The notes under the pieces were generated by a model. That model saw nothing but the letters and a program-made list of their open reading frames with translations, was not told where the DNA came from and searched no databases. The translations under genes and the position numbers were made by a program. A DNA stretch of 64,000 nucleotides, from the NCBI RefSeq assembly GCF_001891125.1, contig NZ_CP015247.1:1692501-1756500 (forward strand). Direction: 5' to 3'. The DNA is from Leuconostoc suionicum (GTDB taxonomy: Bacteria; Bacillota; Bacilli; Lactobacillales; Lactobacillaceae). Below are positions 11,488 through 19,899 of this stretch, in pieces; positions within the stretch are counted from its first letter, which is position 1, and the number at the start of each line of letters is the position of its first letter.

Positions 11488-11847
11488 TTATTTGTGTTTA
11501 AAGTGTGACCGGATTGTGTCCCATAAAGTAGGCATTCGTAGTATTTTTTCATTTCCAAGATGCTCACGCATTACTTTAAGTACGCTACCTGACTCCTTAG
11601 CAGAAAAATCCAAATCTACCTTATCCGTTTTAATTTTAAATCGACGACTTACTCGTTCTCCTGAAACGTGTACATATACGGCCGTGACATTTTGCCATGG
11701 AATTTGAATGTAATCTTCAACGTTATTATCATTGAAAAACTCAAATGCCCTATCACCTACTAAAATCTTACCATATTTAGCCCCAATACCAAGATAAGAA
11801 ATCCCCGGTGTTGTCAATTCTGCCGTCGTATTCAAAGATTGTACCAT
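11488..11847 (-). CDS. manO: DUF956 family protein (ManO)
   Basis: A 119-residue cytoplasmic protein of the DUF956 family, nearly always encoded right after mannose-family PTS genes and called ManO in lactic acid bacteria. Its role is unproven; tuning of the PTS operon is the usual suggestion. The sequence shows no DNA-binding motif or membrane segment. GGGGAAAG stands before the ATG. A hairpin between manN and manO (11880-11910) may lower its expression relative to the transporter. Confidence 0.85.
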   Translation of the reverse strand: MVQSLNTTAELTTPGISYLGIGAKYGKILVGDRAFEFFNDNNVEDYIQIPWQNVTAVYVHVSGERVSRRFKIKTDKVDLDFSAKESGSVLKVMREHLGNEKILRMPTLWDTIRSHFKHK

Positions 11848-11879
11848 GATTTCTTTCCCCTAACTTCTTATGTATTGAC

Positions 11880-11910
11880 AAAAGCGCTCGCCTCATCGAC
11901 AAGCACTTTT
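11880..11910 (-). terminator. intra-operon hairpin between manN and manO
   Basis: The minus strand forms a 13-bp stem, AAAAGTGCTTGTC against GGCGAGCGCTTTT with three G-U pairs, with a TTTT tail. It is best read as a partial terminator that ends much of the manLMN transcript before manO. Confidence 0.65.
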
Positions 11911-11923
11911 ATCAGAAATTTTA

Positions 11924-12838
11924 TTACATTATGTTTAAAGCATGCATTGCGATACCAAAGATGAAAATACCAATAATCATAACAATTGGAGAAACCTTCT
12001 TCTTTAACAACCACATTGCCAAGAATGTCAACAAAAGACCCATCAAACCAGGAATCAAGCTATCTAAGTTACTTTGTAAAGTATTAGGCGCTACTTTAGT
12101 TAAAGACAACCCTGATGCCTGTTCACTTAGAATTTTTTGTAATTGTCCACCTGTAACGGCGCCATTTGGGAAGTTAATATAAGCCCCTTCGGACAACTTC
12201 TTTGCAGGTAACTGAAGAGTAAATTTAATTGATACCCAACGTTCAACTAGGACCGCTAAGATAAACATTCCTAGAATCGAAGCACCTTTGGTAATATCTT
12301 TTAGTAAGCCACCTGATAAATCTTGTGTGATGGCGCTACCAGCTTTATAACCAAATTCTTGTGTATACCATAAGAAGGCCATACGGATAATATTCCAAAG
12401 AACAAAGAACAGGATAGGGCCAAGAATATTACCGCTCATTGCTAAGGATGCACCTAATGCACCTATAATTGGTCGAATCGTAAACCAAAAGACAGGATCA
12501 CCAATTCCAGCTAGCGGACCCATCATACCAATCTTAACCCCTTGAATAGCAGTATCATCAATCGGAGCACCGTTGGCACGTTCTTCTTCCAAGGCCAATG
12601 TCACACCAAGAATAGGTGAAGCAACATAAGGATGAGTGTTAAAAAATTCTAGATGTCGCTGCAAGGCCGCAGAACGATCTTCTTTTGACTTGTATAACTT
12701 TTTAATCGCCGGAATCATGGCATAAGCCCATCCAACGTTTTGCATACGTTCGTAGTTCCATGATCCTTGCAAGAATTGTGAACGCCATGCAACTGACATA
12801 CGATCTTTTCGTGTTAGTTCAATTTTTGTTTCAGCCAT
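11924..12838 (-). CDS. manN: mannose-family PTS component IID
   Basis: Membrane subunit IID of a mannose/glucose-type phosphotransferase system, working with IIC to carry the sugar while IIAB phosphorylates it. It is 304 residues long, with a soluble N-terminal half (SWNYERMQNVGWAYAMIPAIKKLY, about residues 26-49) and hydrophobic helices in the second half, typical of EIID. It is the last transport gene of the operon, 14 bp after manM. Confidence 0.96.
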   Translation of the reverse strand: MAETKIELTRKDRMSVAWRSQFLQGSWNYERMQNVGWAYAMIPAIKKLYKSKEDRSAALQRHLEFFNTHPYVASPILGVTLALEEERANGAPIDDTAIQGVKIGMMGPLAGIGDPVFWFTIRPIIGALGASLAMSGNILGPILFFVLWNIIRMAFLWYTQEFGYKAGSAITQDLSGGLLKDITKGASILGMFILAVLVERWVSIKFTLQLPAKKLSEGAYINFPNGAVTGGQLQKILSEQASGLSLTKVAPNTLQSNLDSLIPGLMGLLLTFLAMWLLKKKVSPIVMIIGIFIFGIAMHALNIM

Positions 12839-12852
12839 TATCTTGCCCCTTT

Positions 12853-13668
12853 CTAGTACTTATTCAAAATGTCGCCGACTGGATCGCCGCCACCATTTGA
12901 ACCGCCGCCGTTGTTGTTACCACCCATCTTTGACAAATTAATATAAATCAAAGCAAGAGCAAGACCGATTGCACCTAAAGCAATTAATGTCAGTTCACTA
13001 ACAGCTGCAAGTGCAAAACCAATGGCGAAGAATGGCCATACTTCACGTGTTGCCATCATATTGATAACCAAGGCATAACCTACGGCAACAACCATACCAC
13101 CACCGATTGTCATACCACCGGTCAACCATTCAGGCATTGATGTTAATACTGCTCGAACAGCTGCTGCAGGAACAGCAATTAATATTGCAGCCGGAATGGC
13201 AATACGTAGACCCTGTAATATAAGAGCAAACAAGTGCAATCGTTCAATTGTACCTATTTTTCCTTCTTTAGCGGCAGCATCAGCACCGTGAGTCAAACCC
13301 ACCGCAATAGTACGAACAATCATGGTTAAGAAAAGACCGGCAACAGCCAACGGAATAGCAGAAGCAACAGCCACTGAAATACCAGTTCCTGAGAAATCGC
13401 CACCCTTAACCATAATAATCGAAGAGGCTACTGAGGCCAAAGCAATATCCGGAGCAACAGCAGCCCCAATATTAGCCCAACCTAAAGCAATCATTTGTAA
13501 TGTACCACCTAGAATAATACCTGCCGTAAGATGACCAGTTACTAAACCAATCAACGTGGCTGATACTAGTGGTTGATGAATTTGAAATTCATCAAGAATA
13601 CCTTCCATACCTGCAAAGAAGGCAATAATTACGACTAACACTATCGCAATAACAGACATATTAGACAC
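12853..13668 (-). CDS. manM: mannose-family PTS component IIC
   Basis: The sugar-conducting membrane subunit of the mannose PTS, 271 residues with about seven to eight helices. GIISTLDEF-type N-terminal sequence (here GMEGILDEFQIHQPLV) and TGIILGGTLQMIALGWANIGAAVAPD at about residues 50-76 are typical of EIIC-Man. The C-terminal tail is rich in Gly and Asn (about residues 251-262), a low-complexity stretch common in lactic acid bacteria. It lies between manL and manN. Confidence 0.96.
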   Translation of the reverse strand: MSNMSVIAIVLVVIIAFFAGMEGILDEFQIHQPLVSATLIGLVTGHLTAGIILGGTLQMIALGWANIGAAVAPDIALASVASSIIMVKGGDFSGTGISVAVASAIPLAVAGLFLTMIVRTIAVGLTHGADAAAKEGKIGTIERLHLFALILQGLRIAIPAAILIAVPAAAVRAVLTSMPEWLTGGMTIGGGMVVAVGYALVINMMATREVWPFFAIGFALAAVSELTLIALGAIGLALALIYINLSKMGGNNNGGGSNGGGDPVGDILNKY

Positions 13669-13698
13669 CTTTCTTAATTAAACATTTTTCATGTAAAA

Positions 13699-14649
13699 TT
13701 ATTTAACATTCGCTTTCTTAATCAATTCAAACAAGTTAGCCTTACTATCATTAGGAACCTTTCGAACATCGAATTCAACACCTAAATCACGTAACTTTTC
13801 AAAGGCCGCGACATCAGTCTTATCCATTGATAAGACCTTATTGACCATTGTTTTTCCTTCTGAATGTGCCATCGATCCCACATTCAACGTTTTGATTGGA
13901 ACCCCGCCTTCAACAGCAGCCAAAACATCCTCAACAGTCTCAAACAACAAGAAAGCATCAACGCCACCAAAACGATCGTCTTTTGCAACCTCAATCATTT
14001 TACTGATTGGCACAACGTTTGCACGGACATTGTTAGGCGCAGCTTGCTGAATCAAACTTTTGCGTAATTCGTCTTTTGCAACCGCATCTGAAACAACGAT
14101 AATGCGATTTGCTTTTGAATCAGGTGTCCATGCAGTGGCGACTTGACCGTGAAGCAAACGAGTATCCAATCTCGCTAACTTAATATTAATGTGTCCCTCT
14201 TTCAAACCTGCTGTAGATGCTTTAGTTGCGTTATCCGCAGAGGTATCCTCCTCAGCCTCCGGAACTGACTTCACACCGTCTTTAGCGACTGGAACCAAAT
14301 AAGTCGCCAAACCGGCTGCTGTATCTTGACTTAACCGACCAGCATACGCTTCAATTAGCATTGGCAAATTCAATCCAGCTACAATAGCCATTTTTTCTGG
14401 ATTTTGTTTTTGAATCAGACTAGCACGATTGAATGGTGAGCCACCCCACAAATCAACTAAAAACAAGACTTGATCGTCATTGTTGAACTTGGCTAGTGCT
14501 TCTTGAAAATGTTTATCTAAGTCATCTGGACCTTCATTAGGTAAAAATGTAACAACTTCAACATTTTCTTGTTCACCGAAAATCATTGAACCCGACATCA
14601 GTATACCTTTTGCAAAGTCTCCGTGACTGGCAATAATTAGATTAACCAT
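13699..14649 (-). CDS. manL: mannose-family PTS fused IIAB component
   Basis: The cytoplasmic phosphotransfer subunit. Residues about 1-125 are domain IIA with the phosphorylated His9 in ASHGDFA; an acidic, Ala-rich linker follows (about 128-150); residues about 153-316 are domain IIB with His167 in DTRLLHGQV. It takes phosphate from HPr and passes it to the incoming sugar. First gene of manLMN-manO, with a strong GAAGGAG. Two CcpA sites lie at the promoter (14710-14723 and 14735-14748), so it is expected to be repressed or tuned by carbon catabolite control. Confidence 0.97.
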   Translation of the reverse strand: MVNLIIASHGDFAKGILMSGSMIFGEQENVEVVTFLPNEGPDDLDKHFQEALAKFNNDDQVLFLVDLWGGSPFNRASLIQKQNPEKMAIVAGLNLPMLIEAYAGRLSQDTAAGLATYLVPVAKDGVKSVPEAEEDTSADNATKASTAGLKEGHINIKLARLDTRLLHGQVATAWTPDSKANRIIVVSDAVAKDELRKSLIQQAAPNNVRANVVPISKMIEVAKDDRFGGVDAFLLFETVEDVLAAVEGGVPIKTLNVGSMAHSEGKTMVNKVLSMDKTDVAAFEKLRDLGVEFDVRKVPNDSKANLFELIKKANVK

Positions 14650-14686
14650 ACGGTTATCTCCTTCTCATTAAAATACTTACTATATG

Positions 14687-14715
14687 ATTATAACGGAACA
14701 AAACAGTTTTGTAAA
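14687..14715 (-). promoter_or_regulatory. promoter of the manLMN operon
   Basis: Minus strand TTTACA (-35, 14710-14715), a 17-bp spacer and TATAAT (-10, 14687-14692). No sigma-54 element is evident, unlike the man operons of many lactobacilli and listeriae. Confidence 0.75.
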
Positions 14716-14723
14716 CGCTTTCA
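14710..14723. promoter_or_regulatory. cre (CcpA site) over the man -35
   Basis: TGTAAACGCTTTCA matches the cre consensus TGWAANCGNTNWCA at every position and covers the -35 hexamer, which implies repression by CcpA. Confidence 0.8.
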
Positions 14724-14734
14724 AGTAAGTTTTT

Positions 14735-14748
14735 TGTTACCGTTTACA
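14735..14748. promoter_or_regulatory. second cre upstream of the man promoter
   Basis: TGTTACCGTTTACA matches the cre consensus with one mismatch. Its start is 25 bp from the first site. Confidence 0.6.
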
Positions 14749-14901
14749 TATTTAATTATAATCCTAGTTTACAAAAAAGTACAAGCTTTCACCTTTTCTT
14801 ACATACCTTGTATTTTCTTTTCATAAAATAATTTTTCTAAAAGTAAATTGTGATGAAAACTAATGAAATAATAACTTACAATTTAGCGACATCTTCTAAA
14901 C

Positions 14902-15861
14902 TTATCTCACAAATACGTCTTTATTTGTTGTTGTAGGCGTGACAAAACTGCGTATGAGTGTCATATCACCATCTAATCGGTAGTTTTTTGCATCACTCAA
15001 TACGATAAAACTATCACCTTTTTTGATTTGATCGGCATCGATAAAACCGGACCCTTCAATCACTGTAAACAGTTCATAATGATGAGTTTGTTCAAACAAT
15101 GATGGACCGCGAACCAACAACTTATCTATGGTAAATTTTGTTGCTACTACCAAACGTTCAATGACAGTTTGATCAACAATCGTTGTATCTTGAATTAAGG
15201 TAGGATCTACATGAGGCACAGTCGTAACTGCTAAGGCCTCTTCAATTTGGAGCGGGCGCTTTTCTTTTGTGGTGGCATCAATTCGATCAAAGTCGTAGAA
15301 TCGATATGTTGTGTCAGAACTCTGCTGTATCTCAAGAGCAATAATGCCAGCCCCTAAAGCGTGAAATGTACCAGAAGCGACATAAAAGAAATCTCCTTTC
15401 TGCACTGGAATCGTGCGCAATAACTTGTGCCATTCTTTTTGATCAACCATCTTTTTTAGTTCATCTCGTGTTTTCGCATGATGACCATAATATATTTTAG
15501 ATCCTGGCTTTGCATCTAAAATATACCAACTTTCTGTTTTGCCAAATTTTTCGTGAGACTGTTCATCATTCGGATGAACCTGAATTGATAGATTTTCATG
15601 GGCATCCAAAATTTTCACTAATAGTGGAAATGCTTCATCACGTCCATGACCACCAAACAACTCTGGATGGTTTTGCCAAACGCGACTTAATCCTTGACCT
15701 GCTAATTCCCCGTTAATTACAGTAGATTGTCCATTGCTATGGGCAGCAATTGTCCAAGCCTCCCCAGTATGATCACTCGGAATTTTATAATTAAAGGCTT
15801 TCAAGGCGCTTCCACCCCACATCTTTTCATGTAACTCTGCTTGTAAATGTAATATCGTCAT
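14902..15861 (-). CDS. manA: mannose-6-phosphate isomerase, class I
   Basis: Interconverts mannose 6-phosphate and fructose 6-phosphate, feeding sugar from the mannose PTS into central metabolism. It is a 319-residue cupin-type zinc enzyme. Metal ligands appear in SIQVHPNDEQSHEKFG (about residues 91-106, Q-x-H...E) and in the HALGAG stretch near residue 170. It lies upstream of the man operon in the same direction but across a 250-bp promoter region. A perfect cre (15864-15877) lies directly against the start codon, where it overlaps the weak ribosome-binding region GAAAG. Confidence 0.95.
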   Translation of the reverse strand: MTILHLQAELHEKMWGGSALKAFNYKIPSDHTGEAWTIAAHSNGQSTVINGELAGQGLSRVWQNHPELFGGHGRDEAFPLLVKILDAHENLSIQVHPNDEQSHEKFGKTESWYILDAKPGSKIYYGHHAKTRDELKKMVDQKEWHKLLRTIPVQKGDFFYVASGTFHALGAGIIALEIQQSSDTTYRFYDFDRIDATTKEKRPLQIEEALAVTTVPHVDPTLIQDTTIVDQTVIERLVVATKFTIDKLLVRGPSLFEQTHHYELFTVIEGSGFIDADQIKKGDSFIVLSDAKNYRLDGDMTLIRSFVTPTTTNKDVFVR

Positions 15862-15863
15862 AA

Positions 15864-15877
15864 TGTAATCGCTTTCA
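15864..15877. promoter_or_regulatory. cre against the manA start codon
   Basis: TGTAATCGCTTTCA fits the cre consensus fully. It lies two bases upstream of the ATG, a position suited to a CcpA roadblock rather than promoter occlusion. Confidence 0.7.
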
Positions 15878-15894
15878 TTTTTATTTAAAAAATT

Positions 15895-16638
15895 TTATTT
15901 TAGGTTAAATCCTTTATCTTTAGCATACTGCGTCAATAATGGTGTTGTTTTTTGTTCACGAGTTAACATTCGGGCATTGTTTTCTGTCCAGGAACGTTCA
16001 ATACCTCGATTCGCGTAATATTCAACCATCACTTTATTATAAACAGTAACTGCCTCTTCTAACTGTGATTGCTTATAGCGATCTTTCATCAAAAAGCCGC
16101 TTTCACCAAGTTTTGGCTTAATACCAGGGTTATCCGCCGGATGACCGATTGAAAAGCCCATCACCGCTTTCACATAACGTGGCAAGTTAAGATGCTCTTC
16201 GTAAATTTCAAAAGCCCCTAATGCACCAGCCATTGTCACACTGCCCAATCCCAGTGATTCAGCAGCAACCTGAGCCCGTCCGAGAGCAATTCCGGCGCTC
16301 ACAATACCACCTTCAAGTACTGCGTAGCTCTGTATGTTCTCTTCTGCCTGACGGCGCTGTTCATCGTTTAAGCCTATTAAATCTTTATTGTAGTCAACTG
16401 TTACAACAAAATATCTTGCCGCAGTTTCAATATATTTCATGCCTACTTTAGTGGTAATATCGGCTTTTATATCTTGTGACGTAATTTCTACAAAAGTTAC
16501 TGGTTGGTAATTATTCATATTAGGCCCAGCAGTTGCAGCACGAATAATTTCTGAAACCTGTTGATCAGAGACCATTTCATCTGTAAAGGAACGTATGGAC
16601 ATATGTTGATTAAGCACATCTAAGGTTGGGTTAGACAT
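15895..16638 (-). CDS. NADPH-dependent FMN oxidoreductase, nitroreductase family
   Basis: A 247-residue flavoprotein of the nitroreductase superfamily, closest in type to NfrA/Frp-like NADPH oxidoreductases. FMN contacts are expected in the N-terminal HMSIRSFTD (about residues 12-20) and in GLGSVTMAGALG (about residues 131-142). It probably reduces flavins, quinones or nitro compounds; the physiological substrate cannot be told. It lies 33 bp upstream of manA in the same direction with no terminator between, so the two may be cotranscribed. GAAAGGATTTTACT precedes the ATG. Confidence 0.85.
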   Translation of the reverse strand: MSNPTLDVLNQHMSIRSFTDEMVSDQQVSEIIRAATAGPNMNNYQPVTFVEITSQDIKADITTKVGMKYIETAARYFVVTVDYNKDLIGLNDEQRRQAEENIQSYAVLEGGIVSAGIALGRAQVAAESLGLGSVTMAGALGAFEIYEEHLNLPRYVKAVMGFSIGHPADNPGIKPKLGESGFLMKDRYKQSQLEEAVTVYNKVMVEYYANRGIERSWTENNARMLTREQKTTPLLTQYAKDKGFNLK

Positions 16639-16730
16639 AGTAAAATCCTTTCATGAAGCCAAATAATATTCATAACTAGATAGTACCATAAAATTATGAT
16701 AAAATAATAAAATATTAATTGGAGAAATTT

Positions 16731-17213
16731 ATGCAATTCGGGAATTTTCGATTAGGGTTACGTACATTAAAGACTGCTCTAGCCGTTATGCTAATCATCA
16801 CGTCATTTTATTTTTTTAATCGTCCGCCTTTTGTTGCGTGTTTAGCGGCGGTTTTTGCACTGCGAGAAAGTTGGGATAAAACGCTTAACTTTGCCAAGGT
16901 GCGGTTAATTTCCAACACAGTTGGTGGTGCTTTTGCACTATTTTATTTCATTATTCACCAACAAACGCATCAAGCTGCTTGGGTTTCCATGATTCTTTTA
17001 CCTCTACTTGTTATTGTTGTGATCGTTTTATTGGATGGCTTCAACTACAATAGCGGTGTTATTGGGGCAATGGCTGCCTTATTAATGATCTCATTAAACA
17101 TTCCAGCTGGCGCAACCATAGTTTATGTCATTGACCGTATTATTGATACTTTCATCGGTGTGGTCATAGCCATCGCGATTAACCGATTTTGGTCACCAAA
17201 AAAAGCGACGTGA
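16731..17213 (+). CDS. FUSC / aromatic acid exporter-like membrane protein
   Basis: A 160-residue membrane protein with about four to five helices that matches the N-terminal membrane half of the ArAE_1/DUF939 (FUSC-like) family. GLRTLKTALAVML near the start and IDRIIDTFIGVVIAIAINRFW at the end are typical. It lacks the cytoplasmic C-terminal half found in longer members, as is usual for the short Firmicute type. The start at 16731 follows GGAG with six bases between. Substrate unknown. It is divergent from the nitroreductase gene. Confidence 0.8.
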   Translation: MQFGNFRLGLRTLKTALAVMLIITSFYFFNRPPFVACLAAVFALRESWDKTLNFAKVRLISNTVGGAFALFYFIIHQQTHQAAWVSMILLPLLVIVVIVLLDGFNYNSGVIGAMAALLMISLNIPAGATIVYVIDRIIDTFIGVVIAIAINRFWSPKKAT

Positions 17214-17224
17214 GCCGCTTTTTT
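17198..17224. terminator. bidirectional terminator between the FUSC-like and HAD genes
   Basis: AAAAAAGCG, an 8-nt loop and CGCTTTTTT overlap the stop codons of both convergent genes. Confidence 0.75.
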
Positions 17225-18041
17225 AAATACCTAAATATTGTTCGATTGTCTTCAAAACACCGTCGTTTGTGTTCACATCGACGGCTTTTTTAGTTACTCT
17301 TTGTTGCATAAACGGCTCCGCATTAGGCATCACGAACCCATTTTCGTATTTAGTCAACATCTCTAAATCATTACCGTTATCGCCAAATACCATCACTTCA
17401 CTATCTAAAACATTGTAGTAATCCTGCAAAACTTGTAGCCCTGCTGCCTTATCCACACCTTTTCCTAAAACATCAACAGAGCCAAATCCTGACCCAGTTG
17501 CGTGCAATTCGTTGCCAAAAATATTTCTAAGCGCTGATACATGTTGCTGCACTTCATTATTTGGCCACACAAAAGTAATACCCAAAATGTGATCATCAAC
17601 TTGCATTAATTTTTCAACTTGCTTGACGTTGGGATAAAATTGAAAAACCATTTCCGCAACTTGACCCGTAGCATGGTTAGACACGTATGTGCCTTTATCA
17701 CCTGTCATGATAATAATGTTTTCCGCTGACTCCGGATTTTTAGCATTCCAGTCAATGACCTTTTCTAATTGATTAGCTGACAAATGTACCGAATACAATT
17801 GTTGGTCAAATGTTGATACAACTGCACCATTGGAACCAACAAAATCCATTTCAAAGCCATTATTAATTGTTGGGGCAAACAATTGTTGTAGATTTTTAAC
17901 TTGGCGCCCTGAAGCCGCAACAAAACGCATATCGCGTGTCTTCATGACTGATAAAACGCGTTCAAATCTAGCTTGACTATATTCGTCATTTGCCGTTAAA
18001 AACGTGCCATCCATGTCCGACGCAATTAATTTAATTGACAT
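17223..18041 (-). CDS. Cof-type HAD phosphatase
   Basis: A 272-residue cytoplasmic hydrolase of the haloacid dehalogenase superfamily, Cof/type IIB. The nucleophile motif is DMDGT (about residues 9-13), the Ser motif AASGR (about 58-62), and the third and fourth motifs are K in GKGVDKAAGL and GDNGNDLEML (about 218-227). Such enzymes dephosphorylate sugar phosphates, FMN or pyridoxal phosphate; which one is not decidable here. AGGAGACAAGG precedes the ATG. Confidence 0.9.
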   Translation of the reverse strand: MSIKLIASDMDGTFLTANDEYSQARFERVLSVMKTRDMRFVAASGRQVKNLQQLFAPTINNGFEMDFVGSNGAVVSTFDQQLYSVHLSANQLEKVIDWNAKNPESAENIIIMTGDKGTYVSNHATGQVAEMVFQFYPNVKQVEKLMQVDDHILGITFVWPNNEVQQHVSALRNIFGNELHATGSGFGSVDVLGKGVDKAAGLQVLQDYYNVLDSEVMVFGDNGNDLEMLTKYENGFVMPNAEPFMQQRVTKKAVDVNTNDGVLKTIEQYLGI

Positions 18042-18082
18042 TCCTTGTCTCCTACTCGTAAATACTATCTTTCAATTGTACC

Positions 18083-18104
18083 AAAAAAGCGCCGTTAAGC
18101 GCTA
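18083..18104 (-). terminator. probable terminator of the tsaB-to-femX gene run
   Basis: A short stem, AGCGC against GCGCT, with six T on the minus strand just after the femX stop. The stem is only 5 bp, so it may be leaky. Confidence 0.55.
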
Positions 18105-18107
18105 ATT

Positions 18108-19145
18108 TCATTCAAATTGTTTAAGATATTCTTGATAACCAGATTCATCAATTACCCAATCTAGTTCACCAATATACTCAGCATGGGGATCATGGTAAGC
18201 AAATTCATGCTTGAATTTGTACAATCCATCTGAATTATCAAACTCACCGATGCCACCAAAATCGTACTCAACTTTGCTTAATTCAAGTCCCCACTTAAGC
18301 ATCTCATATTGAATAGCTGCAGGCGCATTATGCTTTCCAAATTCACGATATGAACCAGCGTACATATACCAAATTTCATCACCATAAGAGAAACCAAGGC
18401 CACTGGCAATAACTTGATTTTCATAATGGGCTAGATAAACACGGAATAATCCCGTGCCAGCCCATAACTTTTGCATTCGTAAGAAATAGTCAATTGGTCG
18501 ATGGGTAATACCATGGCTCTTCGCCATCGATACATATGTATCAAACAATGCGCGAATGTCTTCTTCACTATCACCACTTGTAACAGTAACCCCGTCACGA
18601 AAAGCACGACGAATATCATTTCTGACTTTCGGCTTAAAATGAAGCATTAACTCTTCTTCATTTGTAATGGGTTTAGCCCCTTCACCACGACCATCATAGT
18701 ACAAAACAACATTCTTACGTGGTTGAATGTTACCATGCATATGCTCAACTTGTTTGTTTCTTGTTTTAAATCCAGCATCAATATACTTTTGATTTAACGC
18801 ATCAGAATATGATACCTCAGGATCCATACGTACCAAAAATACATTATCTGGCAAAGCCGTCAATGCTTCATTAATCATTGACTTAATCAAGTCAATATCC
18901 TCAACATCAGCTACTGGCCCTCGGCCAACATAAGCTAATAGTTTTCCTGGCACTGCTTCGACGGTTAAAATAGACATAGCGGCATCAATTTTTCCGTCAG
19001 TTTCGTGGTAAACGTAAATGTGTCCCCAGTTGGATTTTAACTCTCCCCACAATGGATCCTGTGTTACTTGCCCACGGGGATTTTCACGAACGAATTGCTG
19101 GTAATCAGTTACTTTTTTGGAATCATCTAAATTTAAAATAGTCAT
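18108..19145 (-). CDS. femX: FemX-type peptidoglycan interpeptide ligase
   Basis: A FemABX-family aminoacyltransferase of 345 residues that uses aminoacyl-tRNA to add the first residue of the peptidoglycan crossbridge (Ala or Ser in leuconostocs) to the Lys side chain of a muropeptide precursor. It closely resembles the Weissella viridescens FemX as I remember it, sharing GQVTQD, ITHRPI(D/E)YF.RMQ, IWYMYAGS and DFGGI-type motifs across two GNAT-like domains. It follows rex by 6 bp and is probably cotranscribed. Which amino acid it adds cannot be read from sequence. Confidence 0.88.
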   Translation of the reverse strand: MTILNLDDSKKVTDYQQFVRENPRGQVTQDPLWGELKSNWGHIYVYHETDGKIDAAMSILTVEAVPGKLLAYVGRGPVADVEDIDLIKSMINEALTALPDNVFLVRMDPEVSYSDALNQKYIDAGFKTRNKQVEHMHGNIQPRKNVVLYYDGRGEGAKPITNEEELMLHFKPKVRNDIRRAFRDGVTVTSGDSEEDIRALFDTYVSMAKSHGITHRPIDYFLRMQKLWAGTGLFRVYLAHYENQVIASGLGFSYGDEIWYMYAGSYREFGKHNAPAAIQYEMLKWGLELSKVEYDFGGIGEFDNSDGLYKFKHEFAYHDPHAEYIGELDWVIDESGYQEYLKQFE

Positions 19146-19151
19146 GTGAAA

Positions 19152-19802
19152 TTATAGTCCTGTCGTAATTGAGCCGTAGTTTTCGATGAAATAAACTAAC
19201 GTCTGTAATTCATTTGTTAAGTCAACGTTTTGTACACGAACACCTGCCGGAACAGTTACACGCACCGGTGTAAAGTTTAAAATGCCCTTAACGCTCGTTT
19301 CTACTAATTGGTCTGTTATTTCTTGTGCTACGCCTTGAGGAACAGTTAGAATCGCGATATTGATGCGTTGTGCTGTCATCTGTTCTTGTAATTCTGCCAT
19401 AGAATAAATAGGCACACCTGATAAAATTGTACCCGCACGTTTTTCGTCAGCATCAAATGCTGCTGCAATACGCATATTTGATGATTGATGGAAATTGAAA
19501 TTCAACAGCGCTTGTCCAAGGTTACCAGCACCAATTAAAGCCACATTAATTAAGCTATCTTGGTCCAATACATTGGCAAAAAAATCTAAAAGCGCTTTGA
19601 CATCATAACCATAGCCACGCTTACCTAGCGCACCAAAATATGAAAAATCTCGACGAATTGTTGCCGCATCGAACTTAATAGCTTCACTCAACTCTGAGGA
19701 AGAAATCCGTTCCTTGCCAGCATCATGTAAAAATGTTAGATAACGAAAATATATAGGTAGCCGCTTAGCAGTTGCACGCGGTATTTTAGGTTGTTGAGTC
19801 AT
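19152..19802 (-). CDS. rex: redox-sensing transcriptional repressor Rex
   Basis: A 216-residue repressor that binds DNA when NADH is low relative to NAD and releases it when NADH rises, controlling fermentation genes. It has an N-terminal winged helix (about residues 1-80, with [26 protein letters not shown]) and a C-terminal Rossmann domain with GAGNLGQAL (about residues 92-100). The ATG at 19802 follows GGAGATAATT. A likely Rex operator lies at 19824-19841 over its own transcription start, so autorepression is expected. Confidence 0.97.
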   Translation of the reverse strand: MTQQPKIPRATAKRLPIYFRYLTFLHDAGKERISSSELSEAIKFDAATIRRDFSYFGALGKRGYGYDVKALLDFFANVLDQDSLINVALIGAGNLGQALLNFNFHQSSNMRIAAAFDADEKRAGTILSGVPIYSMAELQEQMTAQRINIAILTVPQGVAQEITDQLVETSVKGILNFTPVRVTVPAGVRVQNVDLTNELQTLVYFIENYGSITTGL

Positions 19803-19823
19803 AATTATCTCCATTAGTTAAAC

Positions 19824-19873
19824 TTGTGAACTTTTGCATAACTAGTATACCATATATAAAAAGGTTTTAGCAA
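19824..19873 (-). promoter_or_regulatory. rex promoter with Rex operator
   Basis: Minus strand TTGCTA (19868-19873), an 18-bp spacer and TATACT (19844-19849). The palindrome TTATGCAAAAGTTCACAA (19824-19841) follows and agrees with the Rex consensus TTGTGAA-N4-TTCACAA at 12 of 14 defined positions. Confidence 0.6.
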
Positions 19874-19899
19874 AAGATAGTGATGTTTTCACAATGATG

